Assembly: GCA_963781035.1 (NCBI GenBank) | Contig: CAWAEN010000004.1 | Location: 992,001 to 1,056,000, forward strand | Direction: 5' to 3' | Origin: SZUA-35 sp963781035 | Lineage (GTDB): Bacteria; Actinomycetota; Acidimicrobiia; Acidimicrobiales; SZUA-35 | DNA: 64,000 nucleotides | Shown: in pieces, positions 36,516-46,138 of the stretch | Position numbering within the stretch: the first letter of the stretch is position 1 | Layout: the number at the start of each line of letters is the position of its first letter | Made by a program: the position numbers and the translations under genes | The notes under the pieces: model-generated | The model's input: only the letters and a program-made list of their open reading frames with translations | Told to the model about the DNA's origin: nothing | Database searches by the model: none

Positions 36516-38987
36516 ATGCGAGCACTGGACTTCACTTGGCTTCTCGCGGGAGCAGCGTTCTCGCTGTTCCTGTTGACGGCCGTGTGGACCGTGTTCACCC
36601 GTCACGCCGTGCTACGGCGAGCGCGAACTGCAGGCCAGCTGTGGGAGGACGCCTATGAGCTCGGCTTGTTGCTCGCCGAGGGCCACGGCGGAGCGGATGC
36701 GACGAAGCTGATCGACCGTCTGATGGGTTCGCAGAAGGATCCCACGCCCGTCGTGCTCTCGTTGGCGGCCATCGCCCGGAGCTACGGAGAACTCGCCGAT
36801 CGGCAGCTCTTCGAGGCCGTACGCCGGAGTTCGGTCGACGAATGGGCTCGCGACAAGCTCGTCAGTGATGACCCGTTGGATCGCATCGAAGGTCTGGAAA
36901 CGGTCGAGATCCTCGAGTTGACGAGCCTGCTCGGCGAGGTCGCCAACTTGGCAAACGCCGAGGACGAGCAAGTGGTCCGCGCCGCGGCCGAGGCCCTCGT
37001 GAAGCTCGATCCCTCGGTTGCGATCGGCGTGTTGGTCGGTCTCGTCAACCGTTCCGGCGGGTGGGTGCTCGACACGCTCGGCCGAGCCACCAGTGCCATG
37101 GCCAGCAACCCTGACAGTCGGATGCCCGTGGCCCGCCCGCAGTGGCGCAATGCTCCCATGTTGGCCGAACAGTCGCTGTCACGAGGTGTGCTCCCCGACG
37201 CCGGCTCCGCCAGCGATGCTCTGAGCGTGCTGATCGAGGCGCTCGACGACCCGTCGAGTCAGCGACGACTGGCTGCGGTGAACGCTCTCGCCAACACGAT
37301 CGAACACCCCGGCGCTCAGATCGCACTCGCCGGCGCGCTCACGGCACCGGATCGGATGACGCGGTTCGCCGCCGCCTCCAGGCTGGCTCAGACTGATGCC
37401 GGCCGGGCCATCCTGCACCGGGCTGCGGCGAGCGGCGAATCATCTGATGCGGCCTCGATGGCATCCGAAGTGCTCTGGTCGAACGCGGGCCGCGACGGCA
37501 AGGCGACGGCTGCCGGCCTGCCACGACGGGAGACGTCGAATCCGTACGAGTCGTCCACCCATGACACCCGCAGCGTCATGATCCGCACCGGTGTTGTCGT
37601 GTTCATGGGGATCTGTCTCGGGTTCACGATCCTCCAGTACTTGGCCATGATCACCTGGGCCACGCTGTCTGGTCTTCTGCTCAACCGTCATCGCCACGGC
37701 AATCGCCAACTGGCGCTGCAGAAGATCAAGGTCGACGCCTCTGCTCCTGGCGTGTCGCTGATCCTTCCCGCGTACAACGAGGAGGCCGTGATCGTTCACA
37801 CGGTCAGGAGTGCGCTGGAACAGGAGTATGCGAACCTCGAGATCATCGTGGTGAACGACGGATCGAAGGACGGCACGCTCAGCGTGCTGATCGACTCGTT
37901 CGACATGCACGTGTTCGAGTCTCAGCCGGCGGGTGGACCGATCGAGACCAAGGAGCTGTTTGCGATCTATCGATCGCAGCAGGTGCCCAACCTGGTGGTG
38001 GTCGACAAGGCGGGGTCCGGGGCGAAGGCTGACAACTCGAACGTCGGAGTCAACATCGCGACGTACGACTGGGTCGTGGTGATGGACGCCGACGAGTTCA
38101 TGGAGCTCGACGTGATTGCCCGGTGCATGTCCGAGGTGATCGTGAGCCCGGATCAGGTGGTGGGCGTCGGGACGACGCTGCTCCCGGCGAATGACATCAC
38201 CATCGACGGGCCCCGGATCGTCGATCGCCGGGTCGGCTCCAACTACTGGGTCGGTTGCCAGCTGATCGAGTATCTCACCGCGTTCCTCATTGCCAGACCG
38301 GGATTGGCCCACATCGGAGCGATGCCGATCATCTCTGGCGGATTCGGGCTGTTCAGACGAGACGCGATCCTCGACGTCGGAGGCTACGTGCACGGCCATC
38401 TCGGCGAGGACATGGACATGTGCATGCGAATCCAGAAGCACCAGCTCGAAAGTGGGGCGAAATACCGCATCGCCCAGGTACCCGAGGCCATCGTCTGGAC
38501 CGAGTTCCCCTCGGACAAGGCCGTCCTCGAGCGGCAACGCATCCGTTGGCACCGCGGGCTGAAGCTCATCATGGACGACTACGGCAACATGATCGGGCGT
38601 CGCCGATACGGAGTCGTCGGCACGATCGGCATGGGTTCGCTCTACGTGTTCGAGTGGATCGGTCCGATCCTCGAAGCGATCGGGTGGGTACTTCTCGTCA
38701 TTCTCGTGGGGTTCCGGTTCGTCGATCTGGAATCGGCACTGGCCATCTTCCTGGCCACCCAGTTCTTCGGCATGGCCCTCACGATGCTCGGTGCCCTCGT
38801 TGCTGTACAGCGCCTTGCGATCTATCAACGGGCAGCCGACGTCCGCCGCCTCATCCTGTTCGCCGTACTGCTGAACTGGGGCTACCGACAGCTGACGCTC
38901 GTTTGGCGCATTCGATCCCTGCTGCCAGGCGAGAACGCGTGGGGCGAAATGCCTCGTGCCGGCTTCAAGCAAATGGAGTCAGTGTGA
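36516..38987 (+). CDS. Processive family 2 glycosyltransferase with N-terminal HEAT-like repeats
   Basis: Intact protein of about 823 residues. One N-terminal helix (FTWLLAGAAFSLFLLTAVWTVF) precedes roughly 320 residues of HEAT/armadillo-like helical repeats (VVLSLAAIARSYGELAD; LIEALDDPSSQRRLAAVNALAN). A helix leads into a BcsA/PgaC-like GT2 domain: SLILPAYNEEAVI, IVVNDGSKDG, VVMDADEFME, SGGFGLFRRDAI, HLGEDMDMCMRIQ and QRIRWHRGLK. Several C-terminal helices follow. It should polymerise and export a beta-linked polysaccharide. GTGA overlap with the next BcsB-like gene supports a two-part synthase. Start ATG 36516 was chosen over 36396 for its helix. HEAT repeats in this place are uncommon. Confidence 0.87.
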   Translation: MRALDFTWLLAGAAFSLFLLTAVWTVFTRHAVLRRARTAGQLWEDAYELGLLLAEGHGGADATKLIDRLMGSQKDPTPVVLSLAAIARSYGELADRQLFEAVRRSSVDEWARDKLVSDDPLDRIEGLETVEILELTSLLGEVANLANAEDEQVVRAAAEALVKLDPSVAIGVLVGLVNRSGGWVLDTLGRATSAMASNPDSRMPVARPQWRNAPMLAEQSLSRGVLPDAGSASDALSVLIEALDDPSSQRRLAAVNALANTIEHPGAQIALAGALTAPDRMTRFAAASRLAQTDAGRAILHRAAASGESSDAASMASEVLWSNAGRDGKATAAGLPRRETSNPYESSTHDTRSVMIRTGVVVFMGICLGFTILQYLAMITWATLSGLLLNRHRHGNRQLALQKIKVDASAPGVSLILPAYNEEAVIVHTVRSALEQEYANLEIIVVNDGSKDGTLSVLIDSFDMHVFESQPAGGPIETKELFAIYRSQQVPNLVVVDKAGSGAKADNSNVGVNIATYDWVVVMDADEFMELDVIARCMSEVIVSPDQVVGVGTTLLPANDITIDGPRIVDRRVGSNYWVGCQLIEYLTAFLIARPGLAHIGAMPIISGGFGLFRRDAILDVGGYVHGHLGEDMDMCMRIQKHQLESGAKYRIAQVPEAIVWTEFPSDKAVLERQRIRWHRGLKLIMDDYGNMIGRRRYGVVGTIGMGSLYVFEWIGPILEAIGWVLLVILVGFRFVDLESALAIFLATQFFGMALTMLGALVAVQRLAIYQRAADVRRLILFAVLLNWGYRQLTLVWRIRSLLPGENAWGEMPRAGFKQMESV

Positions 38988-41039
38988 TTCGCCCAATGGG
39001 ACGTTGGCTCGCGGGCGTGGTGGTGTTGGCCATCTGCGGCCCCTTGGTCGTTCCTCCGACGATCGGCGCTGCCGCGCCCTCGGTGCCGCTCCAGATCGAT
39101 GGTTCGAGCGACGGGAACTCGGCGGCCGAGTCGGATGATGGGCCGCTGGTCACGTTCGTCGACAACGGACTGCTCCCGAGGCAGGTCGACGACGACACTG
39201 ATCCGCTGCTGCCCTCCGCCTCCTTCGATTCCGGTGATCTCGGGATCGGCGACACGATCACCCTCCTTCGCCCCGCCGGCCGACGCGAGATCGACATCGC
39301 GGTCGCGGACGGACTGGTGTTCACCGCGTTCAAGACCACGGTGGTGGTTCCGAGTGCAGTCCACGAGATCCAGCTCGACATGGCCATCGACGGTGTGTCG
39401 GTGTTCTCAGCGACAGTGCCGGGTGGATCCACAGAGGAGCTGACCTTCACGCTCGACACCCCGGTTGCCACCGACACCACACTTGCCATTTCGGTCGAGG
39501 AGCGGTTCGGGGCCACCTGCACGTCGAGCGTCGTCGAGCAGTCTGCCCTCCGGCTCGTCGACAACGAGTTCTTCTTCGAACGAATCGACACTCGTCCCGA
39601 GAACATCGCTGATTTCTTCCCGCCGGTCCTCCAATCGGCCATCGTCGTGACTCGATCCAGGCGCAGACCCTTCGGTCCGATCGGCAGCCCTGGAGCTGGC
39701 GACAGCGCTGTCCCGCCGCTATGCCCAGATGCCCGCCCTCGACGTCGTACACCAGCCGGCCGAGGCCGCCAACCCGCTTCCGCCCCCGGTCAGCAATGAT
39801 CCGTTCACCCGCACCGTGGTGTTGACCGAGGCAGTCGAGGCGTCGATGCACGTGCGGCAGGGGATCAACGGGACCTACCTCGAGATCTCCGGTCCTCCTG
39901 GGCTTCTCGAGGAGATGGCTGCAGCCGTCAGCGCACCGCAATTGGCATTCATCACCCGCGACACCGTCAGCGTCGAGGAACTCGAGGACGGGCCGGGATC
40001 GCTCGACCTCCTGGGCCAGCGTTCCCTCCGCGATGTCGGGGTGCGACGACTGTCGGCCACCGGTAGCCGCGTGCTCGAACTGCCGATCTCGCTGCCGCAG
40101 GCGGCGTTCGGCGAACCCGTCGAGGAGATTCGAGTACGTCTGGGCGGACTGGCGATCGCTTCTTCCACCCAGGGTCAGGATCCCGTCGTGACGCTGTGGT
40201 TCAACGGCGATCTGCAGGACTCGATCGACTATGACCCGTCCGGACGTTTCGACCTGGAGTTCGTGATCGACGCGTCGAAGATCGGCCGGGACAACGTTGT
40301 CGTCGTCAGGTCAGAGCTCCCGCTGGACTGTGGGGACCAGCTCCCGAACCACGAGCTGACCCTTGACGCAGCCTCCTGGGTCGACGCCGAACCCGGGCAG
40401 TCCCTGCCTCCCTCACTCGATCGTTTTCCGCAGGTCGCCCTCGGGCCCTTCGCAGTGGCAGTCGGGGACACGGACAGCGAGTTGGAGCTGGCAATGGGCA
40501 CGCTCGGCGTACTCCAAGGGGCGAGCCCCCTCCCGATCCACCCCGCCAGCGCATCGATCGACGACGTGTTGTCCGGGTCGGCGCCGGGGCTCATCGTGAC
40601 CAATGGCGACGGTCCGGTTGCCGACGCCGTCGCCCGAGACCTCACGACCGTCCGGTCGGAACAGTTGGCCTTCGTCGCCGGCGAGAATCCGGGGGACCTT
40701 GCGTTCCTCTCGGCGAGCAGGTCGTGGCACGATCGTGATCTACTCGTCCTCTTCAGCCCGCACGAAGAACTGAGCAGGAACTTCGTCGCCTACGCCATCA
40801 AGAACGGTTGGTCTGCCTTCGGCGGCGATGCGCTCGGCGTTCGCGGCAGCGGCGACGTCGTTCGCAGCAAGACACCAACCGTCGAAGCGGTCGAAGCCGC
40901 GCTGGCGACTCTCACCGAGCCGGAAGAACGGGCATCGGTGGCTCGCCAGTTCGGACTCGGCGCCCTGCTGGCCCTGCTGCTCGTGTTCGCTGTGGTCGCG
41001 GTGCGATTCGTGCTCGGAGCGCTCCGTCGCCTGCGCTGA
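38984..41039 (+). CDS. BcsB-like polysaccharide synthase accessory protein (one frameshift)
   Basis: About 684 residues. The signal peptide WLAGVVVLAICGPLVVPPTIGAA is followed by a large extracytoplasmic beta-rich region, with repeated carbohydrate-binding-like modules (LGIGDTITLLRPAGRREI; VSLPQAAFGEP-type repeats), and a C-terminal membrane helix FGLGALLALLLVFAVVAVRFVLG. This is the layout of BcsB, which guides the glucan chain emerging from BcsA. The sequence is only distantly similar. One extra base near 39657 splits IVVT and DPGADPSVRSAALELATALSRRYAQ. Start GTG 38984 overlaps the glycosyltransferase stop. No BcsC or PilZ protein is present nearby. Confidence 0.72.
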
Positions 41040-41071
41040 CGGCTGCTCCGCCGCCTTCGCTGAGGCTCTTG

Positions 41072-42975
41072 TCAATCCGAGTAGCGGCGGGCCTTGGCCT
41101 TCTTGCCTCGAAGGTGCATGCCGTGCATCGTCTTGATGACTTCGTCGACGGCTGATGCCGGTACCCCGACCACGCTGTGATGATCGGAGATGCGGATCGG
41201 ACCGATCTGCTTGCCGCTCAGATTCGTGTTGTTGGCGATGGCGCCCACCAGATCGCCCGGTCGGATCTTGGCCTTGCCACCGAGACCGATGTAGACGAAC
41301 TGTGTATCGCCGGAGGCATCGCCGCCACCTTGACGGTCGGAGTTCGGGCGGTTGCCCCGGCTCGTGCGGTCATTGCCGCGGCCCCGATCACCGGACGATC
41401 GGTCGACGACTGCGGGAATCTCGGTGTCCTCACCCGGATGCTCGACTTCGTGGAGCAACTTGATGGCGGCGAGGGCGACGGCTTCGAGGCCGTGACGCTC
41501 TGCGAGTTGGTCGAGCACCGAACGGTACGTTTCGAGGTCGGCATCGCTCGATGCCTCGCCGACCCGGTCAGTCGTTCGTTGGATCTTGCTCGCCTTCACG
41601 TCGGCGACGGTAGGGAGATCGCGCACCTTGATCGATTGTTTCGTGAGCCGCTCGACGTTGCGGAGGAGACGCTTCTCCTTCTGCTCGACGAGCGTGATGG
41701 CGACACCTTCGCGGCCGGCTCGACCGACCCGTCCGATGCGGTGGACATAGGACTCGGGCGCCGGCGGCACGTCGTAGTTGACGACGTGGGTCAGCAGGTC
41801 GACGTCGAGACCGCGAGCAGCGACGTCGGTGGCGATGAGGAGTTCGGCGGTTCCGTCGCGGAGTCGCCCCATGACCCGATCCCGTTGAGGTTGATCCATT
41901 CCGCCGTGCAGGGCCTCGGCTCGGTAGCCGCGCCCCATCATCACCTCGGTGAGATCGTCGACGTCGGCGCGGGTCTTGCAGAACACGAGCGCCGCCTGTG
42001 GCGACTCCATGTCGAGGATGCGGCCGAGTGCTGCCGCCTTGTGCTTTCGACTGACCATGTAGACCGATTGGGCCACATCGGCGTTGCCTGGTGTCGCATC
42101 GGCACGTCCGACGCGAATTCTCACCGGATCGTGCTGGTGTCGCTTGGCGATGGCGTTGATGCGCGGCGGAAGCGTGGCCGAGAACATGACGGTCTGGCGT
42201 TCGTCCGGCGTCTCCTCGAGGATTGCCTCGAGGTCTTCGCTGAACCCCATGTCGAGCATCTCGTCTGCCTCGTCGAGTACGACGGTCTCGATCCGGTCGA
42301 GACGAAGGCTGCGGCGTTTGATGTGGTCGAGCGCTCGACCGGGAGTCGCGACCACGACGTGGACACCACGGTCCAGGGCACGGAGCTGACGGTGGATCGG
42401 TTGACCGCCGAAGACGGCGACGACCTCGATGCCGAGCTTCTTCCCGTACTGCTGGATTGCCTCGCTGACCTGAATGGCGAGTTCACGCGTGGGTGTGAGT
42501 ACGAGTGCACGGGGGAGTGGTTTCGCCCCGGAGCCGATGCGTTCGAGGATGGGCAGCGCGAAGGCGGCCGTCTTCCCGGTACCGGTTGCCGCCTGGCCGA
42601 GAAGGTCGACGCCCGTCAACAGGAGGGGAATGGTCTCGACCTGGATCGGCGTCGGTTGCTCGTAGCCGAGCTCCTTCAACGTGGCGAGCAGTTCGGGCCC
42701 GAGCCCGAGCGCTGCGAATCCGGTCGGCTCCTCAGCGGGTTCGGCTCCGCGTTCACAGGTCCGTCTGTCTCGACTGTCTCTGTGCTCTCGGGCTCGACAG
42801 ACTCGGCGGTTTCGGTGCTGTCGGACTCAGGGGCACTCGCACCGTTGGTATGAGGTTCTGGCGGGGGTGCGAGCGGATCGTCGAACGGAATGCCATCGGC
42901 GAAGATGGGACTGCCGATGGTCGTCTGGTCGCCCGTGGGCTGGTGTGGTTCGTTCGCTTCGTGTTCGGTAGGCAT
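41072..42975 (-). CDS. DEAD-box RNA helicase with DbpA-type RNA-binding tail (one frameshift)
   Basis: About 634 residues. An acidic disordered N-terminus (to about residue 80) is followed by FAALGLGPELLATLKELGYEQPTPIQ (Q motif), QAATGTGKTAAF (Walker A), PTRELAIQV, VLDEADEMLDMGF (DEAD), MFSATLPP, ALVFCKTRADVDDL, ATDVAARGLD and HRIGRVGRAG. A linker rich in Arg/Gly leads to a C-terminal DbpA-like RNA-binding fold (FVYIGLGGKAKIRPGDLVGAI). CsdA/DeaD-class enzymes remodel rRNA and mRNA, often in the cold. One extra base near 42720 separates the acidic region from the Q motif. It is divergent from trmL. Confidence 0.9.
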
Positions 42976-43049
42976 TTCGTCTCGCCAGTGGAGCCGCAGA
43001 GGCCCGTAGATGTGTCATCACCCTAAGGAGCTTCCGGCCCGTTCTGCCC

Positions 43050-43625
43050 GTGTCGATCGACTCACCAAGCGGGCGATCGGCCCCGAACGGGCAGACTCCG
43101 TGGGTGCACGTCGTCCTGGTCGCCCCCGAGATCGCCCCGAACACGGGAAACATCATCCGGCTCTGCGCCAACACCGGTTCGCCGCTCCACCTCGTCGAGC
43201 CACTCGGATTTCGTATGGCCGACGCCGACCTCGTCCGGGCCGGTCTCGACTATCACGAGCTGGCCGATGTCACCGTGCACCCCGATCTCGTCTCGGTTCA
43301 CAACACACTCGACGGTCGTTGGTTCGCCTTCACGTCGAGCGCTGAGCGCTCGTACAGCGACGTCGACTTCCTGGCCGATGACGTGCTCGTGTTCGGGCCG
43401 GAACGTCACGGCCTGAGTGGGGAGATCCTGGCCTCGGTGCCGTCGGACCATCGCCTGCGTATACCGATGAGAGACGGAAATCGCAGCCTGAACCTGGCGA
43501 ACGCGGTGGCGGTCGTGGTGTTCGAGGCGTGGCGCCAATCCGGGTTCTCAGGTGCAGGCGGGTCACCGTTGGCCGGACACGGTCTCACGAGTGAACGGCC
43601 GGCAGACCCGCCGTTCGATCGTTGA
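43050..43625 (+). CDS. trmL: TrmL: tRNA (cytidine/uridine-34 2'-O)-methyltransferase
   Basis: Intact 191-residue SPOUT methyltransferase that modifies the wobble base of leucine tRNAs. The core has VLVAPEIAPNTGNIIRLCANTG (near residue 22), LHLVEPLGFRM and the SAM knot DVLVFGPERHGLSGEIL, RIPMRDGNRSLNLANAVAVVVFEA. The C-terminal extension is short and low-complexity. GTG start 43050, 74 bp from the divergent RNA helicase start. Confidence 0.92.
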   Translation: MSIDSPSGRSAPNGQTPWVHVVLVAPEIAPNTGNIIRLCANTGSPLHLVEPLGFRMADADLVRAGLDYHELADVTVHPDLVSVHNTLDGRWFAFTSSAERSYSDVDFLADDVLVFGPERHGLSGEILASVPSDHRLRIPMRDGNRSLNLANAVAVVVFEAWRQSGFSGAGGSPLAGHGLTSERPADPPFDR

Positions 43626-43751
43626 TCCGGGTCTGCAACTGTGGGTACTCAACCTCCACCGGAGTGCTGCCGATAGGTCAAGCAGACCGGTGTTCCGCTG
43701 CTTCGGCGATGGGACATCCGGCCCATCGATCTCGAAGGTGAGGAAGAACGC

Positions 43752-44549
43752 GTGGCAGAGGCACAGGCTCTGGTGTTGTTCGAGGGTTTGCCGAACATCA
43801 ACGGAAAGCTGTTGGTGAACGATCTGGGATGGCGATGGCCCGAGATCGGCAACCTGCAGAACCTCGTGCGTGGCGACCACGAAGTCGGGTTCGCCCTTGG
43901 TGAAGCCGCGATCCTGATGGTCAACGTCGCATCGCCGATCGACTACGAAGACTTCCCGGAGCGGAGCGTCGCCGACAAGCTGTGGCCTGGCTCGATCAAT
44001 GGACTCATGCGACACCAGTCGCACATGCTGATCTCGGTCGACATGGACAATCGCAGGGCGACCGACTTGTTTTCCCTGGCGACGAAGATCACGTCGTCTG
44101 CCCTCGCCGCGGCGCCGGACGCGCTCGGCGTGTTCTGGCCGGCGACGCCACACCTCATCAGCCGCAGGGCCTTCATGGAGAAGGCATCGGCGTTGCCGAG
44201 CCTGCCTCTCGATCTCTGGGTCGACGTTGTCGTCGGCAAGGGTCGCGACGGTTCGGTCACGGCATCGACGTCTGGGATGACGGCGTTCGGCCTCCGAGAG
44301 ATCGAGATGGTGGACTCGCCGGAATCCAAGGACGCAGCCCGAATACGGGTGACGAACTTCGTATCGCAGATCCTTCGCCATCGGCGCAATGTGAACCACG
44401 GCACGACGTTGGGTTACGACCACACGTGGAAGATCGCCGTGTCGGTCGAACCATCGAAGCTGGGTCGTGAGGGTCAGACGTCGCAGATCGTGTTCGAGCC
44501 GGCGACCGACGATTCCATCATCGACGCCACTGCCAACGCGCGAGTCTGA
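43752..44549 (+). CDS. DUF4261-type protein
   Basis: Intact 265-residue cytosolic protein similar to DUF4261: ALVLFEGLPNINGKLLVND, VGFALGEAAILMVNVASPIDYEDF, HQSHMLISVDM, AAPDALGVFWPATPHLISRRAFME, LPLDLWVDVVVGK and TSGMTAFGLREIEM. Members occur singly in many bacteria and have no assigned function. GTG 43752 is the start. It converges with the molybdopterin oxidoreductase gene, 9 bp from its stop. Confidence 0.75.
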   Translation: MAEAQALVLFEGLPNINGKLLVNDLGWRWPEIGNLQNLVRGDHEVGFALGEAAILMVNVASPIDYEDFPERSVADKLWPGSINGLMRHQSHMLISVDMDNRRATDLFSLATKITSSALAAAPDALGVFWPATPHLISRRAFMEKASALPSLPLDLWVDVVVGKGRDGSVTASTSGMTAFGLREIEMVDSPESKDAARIRVTNFVSQILRHRRNVNHGTTLGYDHTWKIAVSVEPSKLGREGQTSQIVFEPATDDSIIDATANARV

Positions 44550-44558
44550 CCGAACCGG

Positions 44559-45353
44559 TCAGAGGCCCGCGTACCAGTCGTAGCCTCGCTCACCCCAGAA
44601 ATCAGACGGCTGCGTGTCGGTGAACTCGATCACCCCGATGCGTTTGAGCTGCTTGATGCCGTACTTCAGCGGGGTCACGAGCCGTAGAGGTGCCCCGTGT
44701 TCCTGGTCGAGCGGTTCCCCCTCGAGCTCGAAGGCCAGGAGCGTCTGGGGGTGCACCATCGCCGCCCACTCCAGCCCGACGTAGAAGCCTCGGTCCGGCG
44801 TCTCCAGGCTGACGAACTCGGGCGGTGAGCTGAGGCGGTCGCCATGATGGGCCTCGAGGAAGTCGGTGAAACGGACGCCGCCCCAGGTGACCACGTGGCT
44901 CCAGCCTTCGACGCACTTGTGCTCGACGGTCATCTCCTGCTTCGGCAGTCCGGTGATGTCGCCGAGGGTGTGGGTCGCGATCTCCTGGCCCTCGTTGCGT
45001 ACCGACATCGACCAGGCATCGAGATCGATCTCCTCGCCGATGCCGCGCCGACCGTTGACCCGCATCATCGAGGAAGCGCTGCGATCGAACGTCGGCGCCA
45101 GCTTGTCGCCCCGAAACAGTGTCCGCCACAGCGACTCGTTGGCCTCGTGTACATCTCGCAGCGGCGCCGGGATGTTGCGATCGTCTGGCGCGTTCTGGAT
45201 CCACCTCCATCCCGCGAAGCCGGCGAGCGCGGCCACACCACCCGTGAGGACGGAGCGGCGGGTCTGGCGGCGGTAGTCGGCCTCCGAGATGGTCGGGTAC
45301 GACGCTTCGAGGTGGGCGTATCGCTCGGCTCGTTCTTCATTGTTCTCAGCCAT
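44559..45353 (-). CDS. Sulfite-oxidase-family molybdopterin oxidoreductase (Tat-exported type)
   Basis: Intact 264-residue protein. Its N-terminus has RRQTRRSVLTGGVAALAGFAGW, a membrane-targeting segment with paired arginines. The SUOX/YedY Moco domain follows, with the single Mo-thiolate Cys in VEHKCVEGWSHVVTWGGVRF, then GFYVGLEWAAMVHPQTLLAFELEGEPL and HGAPLRLVTPLKYGIKQLKRI. Such enzymes oxidise or reduce S or N oxides at the membrane outer face. The preceding cytochrome b gene overlaps it by 8 bp, arguing for a two-subunit complex like MsrPQ but with a different cytochrome. The C-terminal dimerisation domain of true sulfite oxidase is absent. Confidence 0.83.
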   Translation of the reverse strand: MAENNEERAERYAHLEASYPTISEADYRRQTRRSVLTGGVAALAGFAGWRWIQNAPDDRNIPAPLRDVHEANESLWRTLFRGDKLAPTFDRSASSMMRVNGRRGIGEEIDLDAWSMSVRNEGQEIATHTLGDITGLPKQEMTVEHKCVEGWSHVVTWGGVRFTDFLEAHHGDRLSSPPEFVSLETPDRGFYVGLEWAAMVHPQTLLAFELEGEPLDQEHGAPLRLVTPLKYGIKQLKRIGVIEFTDTQPSDFWGERGYDWYAGL

Positions 45354-46065
45354 TGCGGTTCGAGTCCTGTCGTGCGTAGCCGGTGATCATGCTCGTGAAG
45401 TTGCCCCAGCCGGCTCTGGCCACCTGGAGGAGGTGGACGACGAAGAACACCAGGAAGACGATCGTGATCGCGAAGTGGATGGAGCGGGCTGTCTCGTAGC
45501 CGCCGAGCAGTGAGGTCAGCGTCGAGAGCTGGGTCGGCTTGTAGATCGCCAGGCCGGTGATCACCTCGACCCCGCCGAGGAAGATGATCAGGGAGTAGGT
45601 GAGACGTTGTGCACCGTTGTAACGAGCCTGGGGTGGGAGCGGCTTCGACCGGTTGATGCCCAGGTCGTGGAGGAACACCTGGATGCTGTCGCGGACGGTT
45701 CCCCGCTCGGGGACGATCTGGCGCCACTCACCGCTTCGCCAGGTGTAGAGGGCGTAGGCGATCCCGTTGAGGGTGAAGAGCCACGCGAAGCTGAAGTGGA
45801 AGGCCATGCCGCGGGCGAGGCGGCGTTCCAGCTGCAGGTTCTCGTTGACCCATGTCGGCCAGAACTCGAAGAACGAGTAGTCGCCGACGCCGAGTACGAA
45901 CGGATCGCGCAGGTCGGCCCAGTAGATGCGATATCCGGACCAGATCATCACGATCAGCAGCGGGAAGTTGATCCAGTGCATCCAGCGAACGGCCCGAGGG
46001 TGCTTGAGCCGGGCGGTGGGCGCCGCCTCGTCGAGTTGTTCGTCTGGTTCGGTGCTGGTGGTCAT
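45346..46065 (-). CDS. Cytochrome b561/hydrogenase-type cytochrome b subunit
   Basis: Intact 239-residue membrane protein with about four to five helices: WMHWINFPLLIVMIWSGYRIYWA (helix with axial His), MAFHFSFAWLFTLNGIAYALY, LTYSLIIFLGGVEVITGLAIY and SIHFAITIVFLVFFVVHLLQVA. The paired His residues on helices suit two b-type hemes. It probably passes electrons between quinone and the molybdopterin enzyme encoded directly after. The start is ATG 46065. Upstream lies a convergently unlinked MFS gene on the same strand. Confidence 0.83.
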   Translation of the reverse strand: MTTSTEPDEQLDEAAPTARLKHPRAVRWMHWINFPLLIVMIWSGYRIYWADLRDPFVLGVGDYSFFEFWPTWVNENLQLERRLARGMAFHFSFAWLFTLNGIAYALYTWRSGEWRQIVPERGTVRDSIQVFLHDLGINRSKPLPPQARYNGAQRLTYSLIIFLGGVEVITGLAIYKPTQLSTLTSLLGGYETARSIHFAITIVFLVFFVVHLLQVARAGWGNFTSMITGYARQDSNRNG

Positions 46066-46138
46066 GTTCCCCCTGGGCTCGGCGCGAGTGTGGCGCACGT
46101 GCATGGTGGAACGGGGGAGTCAGCCGATCGCTTCCCGA

